Below the pieces are notes generated by a model that was given only the letters and a program-made list of their open reading frames with translations, ran no database searches and was not told the origin of the DNA. Source: Mucisphaera sp965279675 (GTDB lineage: Bacteria > Planctomycetota > Phycisphaerae > Phycisphaerales > Phycisphaeraceae). From it: 64,000 bases of DNA. Position 1 is the first letter of the stretch. Every line of letters starts with the position of its first letter. The translations under genes and the position numbers were made by a program. Positions 46,397 to 55,851 of the stretch are shown here, one piece after another. The stretch is from assembly GCF_965279675.1 (NCBI RefSeq), contig NZ_CBDIIJ010000002.1, positions 1 to 64,000 of the forward strand, read 5' to 3'.

Positions 46397-48700
46397 TCAC
46401 GGCGAATAGCACATTATCTCAAAAACAGCAGCCGGGCAGGGGCCGTTGACGGCCTCTACGACCAGCGTGAGTGCTTCACTGGTAATCGGTGCGTCGAGCT
46501 TGAACTCGACGCGTGCCTGATGATTGGCTTGCAAGTGTGCGACAACGTTACCGCTTGCATCTACTAAGCGCGCATCTTGGACGGTATAAGGGACGATTCG
46601 CTCAGCATGCTCTATAAGGACGGTTTCCATGGAGTGGTCCCAGTCCGCGTCGAAGAGGATCACGACCCTACCGATCTCCTGTGGACGATCCCAAGTCAGG
46701 GTGATTGAAGGATCTGCATCCTGAGGATCAGCGACCCAAGCATTGACTGTTGCTGTAGGGCGGCCAAGTCCGTTAGTGACCTGCTCAGCCGTATACGGCT
46801 TGAGAGGCGGGTCGAACGCAATAGCTAGATTGCGCCCATGCCACTTACGGTCGGGACACCACATCTCGATCTCATGGAACCCGAGTTCCTCAGCGGTGAC
46901 CTGTCGTCCGGAGAAGAAGGTATCGGCCTGCGTACGACGATGATCGACCGCGACGAGGCCGGTGATTCGATCATCAGAAAGGTGTATCGATACGTTATCG
47001 TTGGCGTCGAGTGAGACTAAATGGTATCCCTTACGCCCAATCATAGCTCTAAAATCAAACCGCACAGTCTTAGCCATACCTGGCGTCAGCTGAATCGTAA
47101 CTTCATCGATTGACTCGCCCGGCGTGAAACTTTGTGGCTTGACAGGCTTGCGTACGCGACAGGTCAGTAAGGTTTCCCGGTGCACATCCGCTACCCACTC
47201 GATAGAGGGGATAGGACCTTGATCAAGAGGTACCCATTGCCCGCGTGCACGATCAAGAACGAGTGACTCCATGTTACTATCGAGTCGTGCCAAGGTGTAT
47301 TCTGTACTAGCGGAGACACAAGCATTCTGAGCGAGGTCCACAGGGTCTTGCCGTGTGTAGCCGGGTATGTGCTGGCCAGATCTTGCAAGTCGCAGCCTAA
47401 GTTGCTCTATTCCGGGTCTTGAGGCTATGTCACGAGGCTGGCAATTGTGCTCATGGCAGATCGCTGCGGCGAGTCCAGCAGCCTGAGCGTTATATGCCGA
47501 AGTACCCATGACCCGTGTGGAGCCGAAGGCTACATGGGTCGCGGAGATTGTCCTCCCAGCTAAGAACAGATTAGGTACCGTGTGACTGTACAGGCATCGG
47601 TATGGGATTGAGTATACACCACGCGTATGCCACTGATCACATCCTCTGCCTTCATGACCGAACACACCGTCACTGGGATGAAGGTCGATCGACCAGCCAC
47701 CAAACGACACTGCGTCGTCAAATATGCACTGCTCGACAATGTCGTTTTGGGTGAGTATGTAGTCACCCACAAATCTGCGGCTCTCTCGCTTACCGGGAAC
47801 TGTACCGACCCATTCAAGAGTTAGATTTTCAGCTTCGGGGTAGTCTCCTGAGTTCTTGACATGGTTCCATATTCCGTAAACAACCTCCCAGAGCTCCCAC
47901 TTGATCTGCTCGGTGTCGTGGACAGTGTCACAACGACCTCCATGCTCAATCCACCAGAGCTGGCAGCCGTTGAGTGAGGTTGAGAAGCGCTTGAAGCGTC
48001 CCAATGTCTTGTGTGGTTTAGACATCGCGTACTTGGGTGCCTTGAAATCAACGGGCCGGCCGACGTCTTTGGTGTAGAAGTAGATCGAGTGCCCGAGCAG
48101 CTCTCCGTACGTCTGGCCTGGCGCAAATCTCTCGTCGAACTCACTAGAGTCTTCTGCTCCCATACGGAATGCGGCTCCACTCAAAAAACCAACGATACCG
48201 TCGCCGCTGGCATCACAGAATAACGGAGCGCGGACGATGTACCGAGTACTGTTCTGGCTGTTGAAGCCTAATACAGCCTCAATTGATGGGTTGTCGTCAT
48301 TTCGCCGCTTGATCTCGTAGACAGCAGTATTCAATAGCAGGGTTATATTGGGCTCTTGTCGAATTGCATCGAGCAAGACCGTGTCTACGATAACCGGGTT
48401 GCCTTCCGGGTTGCGATACAGATTCTCCAGAAGCAGCTCGTTGATGACACCACCTTCACGAGCCCAGCGATTATTGTTCTCCATATGAGCTGTCGCGCCG
48501 AGTACCCAGAGCCGTACCTCACTGGAGGCGTTGCCTCCCAGCACGGGGCGGTCTTGCATTAGCGTGACGCGAAGACCCCCACGCGCTGCTGTGATGGCTG
48601 CACATACCCCGGATAGTCCGCCGCCGACAACAACGAGATCGCAGTCAATCTTCTCTTCACGCAGCGAACGTGAGAGGCCGTCGTGGTTAGATATCAGCAT
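46397..48700 (-). CDS. FAD-dependent oxidoreductase, planctomycete glycan-cluster type
   Basis: 767 residues from the ATG at 48,700. N-terminal dinucleotide fold DLVVVGGGLSGVCAAI (GGGLSG at 26-31) is followed by RPVLGGNASSEVRLWVLGA, a signature of FAD oxidoreductases that accompany sulfatases and sialic-acid- or uronate-active enzymes in PVC bacteria. The mid-protein FLAGRTISATHVAFGSTRV is the second FAD-contact region. The last ~170 residues form a beta-sandwich (discoidin-like, with TLTWDRPQEIGRVVILFDAD). The frame stays open to 48,811 and a separate upstream segment may be its original start. The substrate is unknown. Confidence 0.8.
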   Translation of the reverse strand: MLISNHDGLSRSLREEKIDCDLVVVGGGLSGVCAAITAARGGLRVTLMQDRPVLGGNASSEVRLWVLGATAHMENNNRWAREGGVINELLLENLYRNPEGNPVIVDTVLLDAIRQEPNITLLLNTAVYEIKRRNDDNPSIEAVLGFNSQNSTRYIVRAPLFCDASGDGIVGFLSGAAFRMGAEDSSEFDERFAPGQTYGELLGHSIYFYTKDVGRPVDFKAPKYAMSKPHKTLGRFKRFSTSLNGCQLWWIEHGGRCDTVHDTEQIKWELWEVVYGIWNHVKNSGDYPEAENLTLEWVGTVPGKRESRRFVGDYILTQNDIVEQCIFDDAVSFGGWSIDLHPSDGVFGHEGRGCDQWHTRGVYSIPYRCLYSHTVPNLFLAGRTISATHVAFGSTRVMGTSAYNAQAAGLAAAICHEHNCQPRDIASRPGIEQLRLRLARSGQHIPGYTRQDPVDLAQNACVSASTEYTLARLDSNMESLVLDRARGQWVPLDQGPIPSIEWVADVHRETLLTCRVRKPVKPQSFTPGESIDEVTIQLTPGMAKTVRFDFRAMIGRKGYHLVSLDANDNVSIHLSDDRITGLVAVDHRRTQADTFFSGRQVTAEELGFHEIEMWCPDRKWHGRNLAIAFDPPLKPYTAEQVTNGLGRPTATVNAWVADPQDADPSITLTWDRPQEIGRVVILFDADWDHSMETVLIEHAERIVPYTVQDARLVDASGNVVAHLQANHQARVEFKLDAPITSEALTLVVEAVNGPCPAAVFEIMCYSP

Positions 48701-48962
48701 GACGCGAGTTCCGAACGGGACATAGTGGGGTATCTGACCAGCGGCCACAAGGGCTCGTGATGTAGCTTGCCCTGGCGTCTGTGTACGCGTGGGCCAGTCC
48801 TGCAGGTGCATTCATCGCAGCCGCATTGCCAATGGCTAGAAAGCCGGCTCTGGCACGGGCTGCGGCAACTACGGTGGTGGCACCACCAAAGATGACAACA
48901 TACTTGTGCTCAACGATTGGTGTCTCACGCGAAACTTCTGAGATTAATAGATGCGGGTTCAT
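48701..48962 (-). pseudogene. Remnant of a second FAD-oxidoreductase N-terminus
   Basis: ATG at 48,962 overlaps the sulfatase stop (ATGA), which argues it was a real start. It reads MNPHLLISEVSRETPIVEHK and then VVIFGGATTVVAAARARAG, like the first strand-helix of an FAD domain but with the glycine motif altered, until 48,780. After a change of frame, 48,811 onward reads TPGQATSRALVAAGQIPHY, similar to a later part of the same family. About 100-200 residues seem missing between. So the gene below has either gained a decayed upstream copy or lost its own front. Confidence 0.45.
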
Positions 48963-50308
48963 GCCGTCTCTTGAGCCTTTATCGATGATGCTCGGAGGGC
49001 CTGGAGGCTGCGTTCATGGCATGGGGGCATGGGCACTCCAGTTAATAGCGGGTCATCTGTCTGCAGCATCCAGTCATGCAGCTGCTGTGTGAGTCTGGCC
49101 CGAATAGTTTCACATGCTGGCTCATCAGCCAGATCGAGCATGCAGTGTTGATCTGCTACAACATCATATAACTCGACAGGCGGTACCGCGCCGTAAGGTA
49201 CGACATGGCTCCAGCGAGATTCGAGTTCGGGGATCACGCAGACACCACGGTGCCAGTTTCCAATGGGAAGTGGGGGATCATTCGTGAAGTTGCATAGTAG
49301 CCGATGAGTTTCTGTGCGGATTGAGCGGCGAGGTTGATACATTGGGGCGTTGAAGTACGTGATTTCACCAAATACCTCATGACTATGACGACTGGCCTCT
49401 CCTTCGTCTAGATAACGAACGTAGCTATGTCCCTGCACCCGATCAGGGATACTCATGCCTGTGATCTCCAAGAGGGTCGGTAAGTGATCAATATGAGATA
49501 CCAGGTTGGATACTACTCGGCCTCCAGTCCAACCTCGTTGCGGCCAGCGAACCAGCAGGGCGACTTCCAGTCCATTGTCGTAGAGTGTGCCCTTGGCGTG
49601 CGGGTAGGGGATGCCGTGGTCTGCGGTAAAGATGACTATCGTGTTCTCGGCCTCACCGGATGTATCCAGGGCAGTGAGAACGCATCCAACTGCCTCATCA
49701 AGTTGACGGATTGCGCCCTGAAACTCACTGAACGAGCGCTTGGCATCCTCGCTCGATGCGATGTATTGTGGCACGGTCACACCACGAGAGGCATCAGGCA
49801 GAGCGCCCCCCCAGTCAAACGGCGTATGGGGCTCGAAGAAGCCGATGTGTGCGTACCAAGGACTGTTAGTTTGACTCCACGTGTCGATTTGGGCGGCGAA
49901 CAGTCTTGCAGAGGCATTCGCTGACATCTCCGGATTATGCCCGGCAACGTAGCCGAGTTCAGTGGCTGAACGGTTACACTCATGAAGTACACCAAAATGC
50001 TCGCAGATGTATCCTGCTTGTGTGAGGTAAGCGGCTAAATGTGTCTCGTCATCATTCATCCGAAAACCAAAGCTGCCATGCGTTAACCCCATCACACCGG
50101 TGCTATGTGGGCATCGACCGGTAAATATCGATGCACGGCTGGGACTACAGAGTGGTGCGGTGGCGAAGGCATTATCGAAGCGAACGCCTTCCTCAGCGAT
50201 ACGGTCGATGTGGTCCGTGGCCACTGTACTGACGCCGTAGCATCCGAGGTGCCGGCCTATATCATGAGAAGTAATCAGAAGAATGTTTGGACGTGGCGTT
50301 CGATTCAA
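48959..50308 (-). CDS. Sulfatase (type I, formylglycine-dependent)
   Basis: 449 residues removing sulfate esters from a carbohydrate. The formylglycine signature CSPSRASIFTGR starts at Cys54 (C-x-P-x-R). Metal ligands are in LLITSHDIGRH near the N-terminus and FTADHGIPY later. The start is a TTG whose TGA-overlapping position (TTGA) couples it to the upstream beta-helix gene. No signal peptide is visible, so it may act inside the cell or need export by another route. The maturing enzyme is not encoded in this window. A heparan-N-sulfatase-like subgroup is possible from the SHDIGRH form. Confidence 0.88.
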   Translation of the reverse strand: MNRTPRPNILLITSHDIGRHLGCYGVSTVATDHIDRIAEEGVRFDNAFATAPLCSPSRASIFTGRCPHSTGVMGLTHGSFGFRMNDDETHLAAYLTQAGYICEHFGVLHECNRSATELGYVAGHNPEMSANASARLFAAQIDTWSQTNSPWYAHIGFFEPHTPFDWGGALPDASRGVTVPQYIASSEDAKRSFSEFQGAIRQLDEAVGCVLTALDTSGEAENTIVIFTADHGIPYPHAKGTLYDNGLEVALLVRWPQRGWTGGRVVSNLVSHIDHLPTLLEITGMSIPDRVQGHSYVRYLDEGEASRHSHEVFGEITYFNAPMYQPRRSIRTETHRLLCNFTNDPPLPIGNWHRGVCVIPELESRWSHVVPYGAVPPVELYDVVADQHCMLDLADEPACETIRARLTQQLHDWMLQTDDPLLTGVPMPPCHERSLQALRASSIKAQETA

Positions 50309-52989
50309 TATGCCGCCTCTTTACTTCCTTCTTTGAATGAGGTGCGTCGCCTACTCATTAGGGTTGGAATAACTAAGAGTACTATAGTGGAAGGCTCGGG
50401 AATCACTCTTGATAGTTCGAAGATCTGAGCATCATCAAGGGCTACACCCCATATACGTAGCTCATCGATCGCTCCGTCGAAGCCACCAAATAGATCAGTT
50501 GCGATCGCATTCGAGTCAAGTGTGCTACCGAGGGATGATCGGTCGTCCATACGCCATGGAATAGTGGTGAATGTAGCCGTTTGGGAATCCGCTAGAACCC
50601 CGTTTACATACAGACGCAACTGACCGTGCTCGAAGATCAGAGCGATATGCGACCACATATCAGATACAGGCGCAACGGCTGTTACGACTGTTATGCTATC
50701 ACCGTTGGTCCCTCCGGCAACAAGGATTCCGCTGCTGATCGTGATCGCGAGGCCAGCATCCGCACCCCCTTCATCATAGATCGTGTATAGCCCAGTGGTG
50801 TCATCAGGTTTGATCCACAGTGAAATTGTACGCTCGGATAATGGTTGCTGAAGTACACCGGTAGTCAGATCGATCGCTGTACTACCATCAAAGTAGAAGG
50901 CTTCCTCTGTTGAAGCTCCGGCAATCCCTTCGGTGTAGCTAAGCGTAGGATCAGGCTGAGTGACATGGCCGAAGCCCGAGCTGTCAAGAGCATCGCCATC
51001 GGCAGATAGATGCAGTTCTGGCTTGTCGATGCTCTCGGTAAAAGCGAACGCCGTATAGAGATTCGGGAAAGGTCCGGGTCTTGAAGGGTTAATAATACGG
51101 GTCACCCCATTACGCGTTTCTCGTGCAAAGACGTCGAAACGTCCCGAGCCACCAGCCTGATCGACCCAGACGGCAGCACTGAAAGAGCTATCAATTGTCT
51201 CAAACCGCGGGTCGGTTTGTGTGCTGCCGGAACCAGCATGGAAATGACCCAGTAGCTCGGTCTCTCCACCATTGATTGTGAGCACCACGGTGCCGTCCTG
51301 CTCAGTTTTAACGCCGTTCAGCCAGACACGACCACCATCATTAATGATGCGTGCAGGCTGTGAGGGTTCAGGCTCACCGGGGTCTTGCTCGGTCTCCTTC
51401 TCGACATTAAGCTGACGAGCCCACACTGTCTGATCGCGTAAGACACCCAGTTCACCTACGTAGTCGTTGATGAATAGCTCACCAGGCTCAGAAACCGTAG
51501 GATTGGTGCGGTAGGTGAAGTTCTGCAGGCTGTTGAGAATTAGGGTTCGGTTGGTGTTTTGCTGCAGCTCTACGCTGCTGTTCCTGAGTCCTGACTCCAT
51601 GCGTTCGATGACGATGGCTTCACTTTCACCATCTTGGACAAGGATCAGACCTTGTCCGTTTGAAGACACCAGCCTTGCTTCTGTACCGAGGAATCGCTCG
51701 ACATTACCGCGCAGATGGAGCGTACCGTTAAGGGTCCACTTTCCATTAGGTAGATAGACCGTGGTCGCTCCTGAGTCGATCGCTGCCTGTAGAGCTGCCG
51801 TATCGTCAATATTATCATCGGCATTTCCACCAAAGTCCTGAGGCCCAGCCCACTTAGACTGATCCTGTTCCCAGGGAACATCCGGAGCATCTTTGACCAA
51901 TAGCCGTAAAGAGCGGTTCGGCGACGGGAAAGCCGTCAGTGCCGGACCGCTTTTGTTTGGCCCACCTTCACCGATGGCAAAATACTCTTCAACATAATCA
52001 GTCACTAGATCCTTATTGCCTCGGCTCCCACTAATATTATTATCGATCGCTTTGGCATAGCCATCGATCGCGACATCGGCCACGAACAGATTACGCTGTG
52101 TCTGTATTGCCGGATTCCCTGAATTCCCACCAGAAGCGCGTAGTATCGCATCAGTGATGACCATCGCTTCAGTACTGTTACTCAGATTTGCAGCAGCGAT
52201 AACACTGTTGCTCTGTTGCTCGCTGGTGAAGCCATGAATGAAGACGGCTTGGTTGTTGCGGTTACGAAAGCCATATAGATTCTGATTACGGACCGTAAGA
52301 TTCTCGAAAGTCTGACTGGCGGTCTGCCAACGGGTATCAACACCAACGTCAAACCCCTCAATCGTCACGTCCTCAATCAATAATGGTCCGATCGCGTCGT
52401 CCCAGGCCATGTCAAGACCTGCGACTCCAAGACCATCCTCACTCTTAATCCTCACGTTCTTGACAGTGCCTTGGTTGGATGCAAAGAACTGTAGCCCGCT
52501 GGCATGTGAGTTGTTGCTACCGATGTTAAACGTCATGTCCCTTACGGCATTTCGGAATCGGTCAGCAGTTCCACTGCCTGTACGAAGAATCGCCTTGCTA
52601 TCTTGGGATGACCAGCCAAGGCCATCGAATAAGCGTAGCTCAACGCCATCTCGACTCTGTCCCTGTAAAATGAGTCTCTTCTGCTGGCCTGGATAGACCA
52701 GCATATCAGCTAGATCATAGCGGCCGTCTGGAAAGTATATGATGTGATTATTACTTCCACTAGCATTGGCTACTCCACGACTATTGAAACTGACGGAGTC
52801 CATAGCGGCCTGAATTGCGGCCCAGTCGTCAATGCCATCGTTAGGGATTGCTCCGAAGTCTCGGACATCAATGACTCCAGCATCGTCGGGAAAGGTAATG
52901 CCTTGCCCGTGAAGCGCACTTGTCAAGAGGCAGATCGGAAGCGTAATAGCTAGTGCCGAATGACTGATCTGATTAGCGATCTTGAACAT
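50305..52989 (-). CDS. Secreted pectate-lyase-like protein with LamG and PEP-CTERM
   Basis: 894 residues. Signal peptide (about 1-28, ending LHGQG), then two tandem pectate-lyase-superfamily (Pectate_lyase_3-like) starts, VIDVRDFGAIPNDGIDDWAA and DFGGNADDNIDDTAALQAAI. Each is followed by beta-helix coils. A LamG/concanavalin-like domain (about 690-860, KPELHLSADGDALDSSGFGH) is followed by VIPEPSTIVLLVIPTLMSRR, the PEP-CTERM tail. It is the surface or exported member of the cluster, whereas the enzymes downstream look cytoplasmic. Expected to bind or cleave a uronic-acid polymer. GGAG precedes the ATG. Confidence 0.75.
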   Translation of the reverse strand: MFKIANQISHSALAITLPICLLTSALHGQGITFPDDAGVIDVRDFGAIPNDGIDDWAAIQAAMDSVSFNSRGVANASGSNNHIIYFPDGRYDLADMLVYPGQQKRLILQGQSRDGVELRLFDGLGWSSQDSKAILRTGSGTADRFRNAVRDMTFNIGSNNSHASGLQFFASNQGTVKNVRIKSEDGLGVAGLDMAWDDAIGPLLIEDVTIEGFDVGVDTRWQTASQTFENLTVRNQNLYGFRNRNNQAVFIHGFTSEQQSNSVIAAANLSNSTEAMVITDAILRASGGNSGNPAIQTQRNLFVADVAIDGYAKAIDNNISGSRGNKDLVTDYVEEYFAIGEGGPNKSGPALTAFPSPNRSLRLLVKDAPDVPWEQDQSKWAGPQDFGGNADDNIDDTAALQAAIDSGATTVYLPNGKWTLNGTLHLRGNVERFLGTEARLVSSNGQGLILVQDGESEAIVIERMESGLRNSSVELQQNTNRTLILNSLQNFTYRTNPTVSEPGELFINDYVGELGVLRDQTVWARQLNVEKETEQDPGEPEPSQPARIINDGGRVWLNGVKTEQDGTVVLTINGGETELLGHFHAGSGSTQTDPRFETIDSSFSAAVWVDQAGGSGRFDVFARETRNGVTRIINPSRPGPFPNLYTAFAFTESIDKPELHLSADGDALDSSGFGHVTQPDPTLSYTEGIAGASTEEAFYFDGSTAIDLTTGVLQQPLSERTISLWIKPDDTTGLYTIYDEGGADAGLAITISSGILVAGGTNGDSITVVTAVAPVSDMWSHIALIFEHGQLRLYVNGVLADSQTATFTTIPWRMDDRSSLGSTLDSNAIATDLFGGFDGAIDELRIWGVALDDAQIFELSRVIPEPSTIVLLVIPTLMSRRRTSFKEGSKEAAY

Positions 52990-53061
52990 CTAAATACTCC
53001 ACAATCACGAGTCGGCCTTAGCCGTATAGCTACATCCTTAAATCAGTACTGGGTTTTGACG

Positions 53062-55680
53062 TTACTGTGAACCTTGCCTTCGACGCAGGGCAAGTCCAGT
53101 AAGTGCCAATAGCGTGACTGCCCCCGGCTCTGGCACAGCGGCTTCTTGCCCGAAGTTCGTCGCGAGCAGCGAGAGGTCGATCAGGTTGACCTGGGTGTCG
53201 ATGTTGAAGTTGCCGTCGGCCCAGCCGGCCGTACTATCGAAGCTCGTGGCTAGAGCTGAGAGATCGATGAGATTGACCGTCTTATCGAGATTGGCGTCGC
53301 CGGGGAGAGTGCCGATGACGGTATCAATCATGACCGTGAAATCATTGGCGTCGACCGCATTCTCGCCGTCCAGGTCGAACTGCGGATCCGACGAAGCACC
53401 CAGAATCGCCGCGACGAGCAGATCGATGTCTTGGGCATCGATCTCTCCATCGCCGTTGAAGTCGCCGAGGATGCCCCCGCCGCTGCCAATGGAGACGATG
53501 CCATCGCTGATGAGCAGGCTCGTGTCCCATTGCAGATCGGTCGGGAGTGCTGGAAGATCAAGAGTGTCAAACTGCCCGCTCGCAGAACCAAAGTCGAGCA
53601 CGTCGAAGCTATCGTCCAGAGATGGCGTGAAGCCGTCGATGAGTTCGATCTGGAAAGTACCTGCAGCAACCAGCGGATCGTTGCCGAGGCTTAGGACATC
53701 GTGATCGGAAACGCTCGTGCCCGCGATCTCGATGATGAGGCTCGAGGCTGTATCCAGGCTCAGTTCGCCGTTGATTGTGAGCGCACCAACACTCGTCCCG
53801 GGCGTGACCGTACCGCCGAAAGATGCGACGGGGGCGTTGATCGTGCCTGTCCCGCCAAGGGTGCCGAGCAGTTCAATCGAGAGCTCGTCGTTATCAATCG
53901 AGTTAAGATCGGAGAGGCTGCCGTTGACCTGAAGCGTCACACCGGTTCCGACAGTGACCTGATTATCTACCTGGGCGGCACCCTCCAGAACGATCTGGCC
54001 GGAGGTGCCGTCCGAGAGGAGTTCGAGATCATCGGCTACATCGAATGCACCGGTGAAGGTTACCAAGGCGCTATCGTGGAGCTTGATGACTCCGTCTCCA
54101 CCGGGAGAGGCAAAGACGGCCTCGAACCCGGCCTCGACATCTGCGTTCACCGTGAGCGTACCCTCGGCCCCGCTGATCCCGAGTCCGCCATCAACCTCGT
54201 TAGGCAGGGCGCTGAAGAAGACGCCTTCATCCACGCCCAGGGTCGCACTGCCAACAGGCGAGAGCTTCCCATCACGGCTCATGCCGCGTACCGATCCGCC
54301 GGTGAACACACCCGCTGCAGCGATACGGATGTTGCCGCCCTGGCCGATCTGATACTGAGCACCAGCGTGGGACTGAGCTGCAGCCAGTGTAACCGAGCCC
54401 GTCCCGTCACCCTCGACGCGGAAGCGTCCGGAATCTAGATCCTGCGTGATTACTGTACCGGCGATGGTCAGGCTACCGCCGTTGATCACTTCTAGCGTGG
54501 GAACCCCTCCTGCGACTGCAGGAGCAAATGTGCCGAAGGTGCCTGTGACCGTCAGCTCGCCATCAAGGGTTGCGGATCCGTCCCCTGCGGGGAAGAGCTG
54601 GACTTCGTTGGACAAGGTGCGTGGACCGATCGGTCTGATCGTCGTGTTCACGCTGCCGTCAAAGCGGATCTTGGCGTTGGTCCCCAGGAAGTTGTCGTCG
54701 TCGAACTCGACCACCGCGTTCCTCAGGCCGACAAGCGACAGCCCTGTCGTTCTCGACCCCTGGAAGACGAGGGTGCCGTCGCCCTGGAAGTTGAACTGAG
54801 GCACTGGCACCACATCCACAAAGTCACCCGACCAGGTGTAGGTGGCGCCAGACTCTACAGAGATATTACGATCGTTGGCCGTGATAGCGATATCGCCGGT
54901 GTGAGTGAGATTGCCTCCGCCTGCGGATGCTATGCGTAGATCTGTCCCGGCATTGGCTGCAATCTGAAACTCGTTGGCAATTGTCCGGTCACCAATCGGG
55001 GCAATGCGGCCAGCATTACCGGGTGTCGAAATTCGGCCTGAACCAAAGGCGTCGTCGTTGTCAAAGATAACCAAAGCTCCGCCGTTAATGTCTGTCCCAC
55101 CGGTGTGTGTGTTGGCACCTTGGAGGCGGAGGACTGTTTTATCACCCACCCCCGGCGCCACGACGAGTCGTGTCGCGTTGATGCCGCCGTTGGCATCCTG
55201 GATGACGCCCCCGTTGACACCGTCTACGACGTACTCGCTACCCGTTCCGTAACCGGTGAACTCCAGCACGGCCTCGAAGCCGGGGATCGGGATGGCGGCA
55301 ATCCCCTCAAGACCCGTTTGCAAGGTAATGACGCTCGGCCCAACCGGTACGTCGAGACCACGAATACTGCGTGCCTGAAGCGTTCCGTTGGTGAGGGTGT
55401 ATCCCGCGTTGGTTGCACCACCGTCGAACTCCGTGACGAGATGGACAAACGTCCCGCCGTCAAGGTCGACCACGCCGGGAGCCAGACCACCGAAGCGTAC
55501 CGTGTCTCCTGAAGCACCGGATATGGGCACGCTGCCAGAATCCCAGTTGGCTGCGTCGGTCCACAGCGATGTGCCCGCCCCGCCATTCCATTCGACCACC
55601 TGGGCGTCTGATGAAGCCGCCAGAGAGACAGCGAGCAAGGCCGCCGTCGTCAGCATGTACTTGCGGTGAGTGGTAAGCAT
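53062..55680 (-). CDS. Secreted autotransporter-like beta-strand protein with dockerin repeats and PEP-CTERM
   Basis: 872 residues from ATG 55,680, chosen for the AGGAGAAGG upstream and the signal peptide MLTTHRKYMLTTAALLAVSL. WNGGAGTSLWTDAANWDSG and repeated NGGALVIFDNDDAFGSG-type segments are the autotransporter-associated beta-strand repeat. Near the C-terminus are four EF-hand repeats (GDFNGDGEIDAQDID, DLDGENAVDANDF, GDANLDKTVNLIDLSALATS, NFNIDTQVNLIDLSLLATN), then VPEP and RRRQGSQ. No enzyme domain is seen. Likely an extracellular scaffold or adhesin. The dockerin-like end matches that of the 11 kb and 33 kb genes. Confidence 0.75.
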   Translation of the reverse strand: MLTTHRKYMLTTAALLAVSLAASSDAQVVEWNGGAGTSLWTDAANWDSGSVPISGASGDTVRFGGLAPGVVDLDGGTFVHLVTEFDGGATNAGYTLTNGTLQARSIRGLDVPVGPSVITLQTGLEGIAAIPIPGFEAVLEFTGYGTGSEYVVDGVNGGVIQDANGGINATRLVVAPGVGDKTVLRLQGANTHTGGTDINGGALVIFDNDDAFGSGRISTPGNAGRIAPIGDRTIANEFQIAANAGTDLRIASAGGGNLTHTGDIAITANDRNISVESGATYTWSGDFVDVVPVPQFNFQGDGTLVFQGSRTTGLSLVGLRNAVVEFDDDNFLGTNAKIRFDGSVNTTIRPIGPRTLSNEVQLFPAGDGSATLDGELTVTGTFGTFAPAVAGGVPTLEVINGGSLTIAGTVITQDLDSGRFRVEGDGTGSVTLAAAQSHAGAQYQIGQGGNIRIAAAGVFTGGSVRGMSRDGKLSPVGSATLGVDEGVFFSALPNEVDGGLGISGAEGTLTVNADVEAGFEAVFASPGGDGVIKLHDSALVTFTGAFDVADDLELLSDGTSGQIVLEGAAQVDNQVTVGTGVTLQVNGSLSDLNSIDNDELSIELLGTLGGTGTINAPVASFGGTVTPGTSVGALTINGELSLDTASSLIIEIAGTSVSDHDVLSLGNDPLVAAGTFQIELIDGFTPSLDDSFDVLDFGSASGQFDTLDLPALPTDLQWDTSLLISDGIVSIGSGGGILGDFNGDGEIDAQDIDLLVAAILGASSDPQFDLDGENAVDANDFTVMIDTVIGTLPGDANLDKTVNLIDLSALATSFDSTAGWADGNFNIDTQVNLIDLSLLATNFGQEAAVPEPGAVTLLALTGLALRRRQGSQ

Positions 55681-55851
55681 CGATCCTTCTCCTACTAAGG
55701 CCAGGTCTCTGTAAGCCATGACTGGTTTATGTCTCATCGCTAGTCGTGATGGCTGTGCCATACTCGGCACACGAGAACGTGCTGGAAGTGATCGCCAGGC
55801 CGTTAAGCCGGGCGACCAGGATGGTCTATGCAGAGCGCGTCGTCGTACGAG

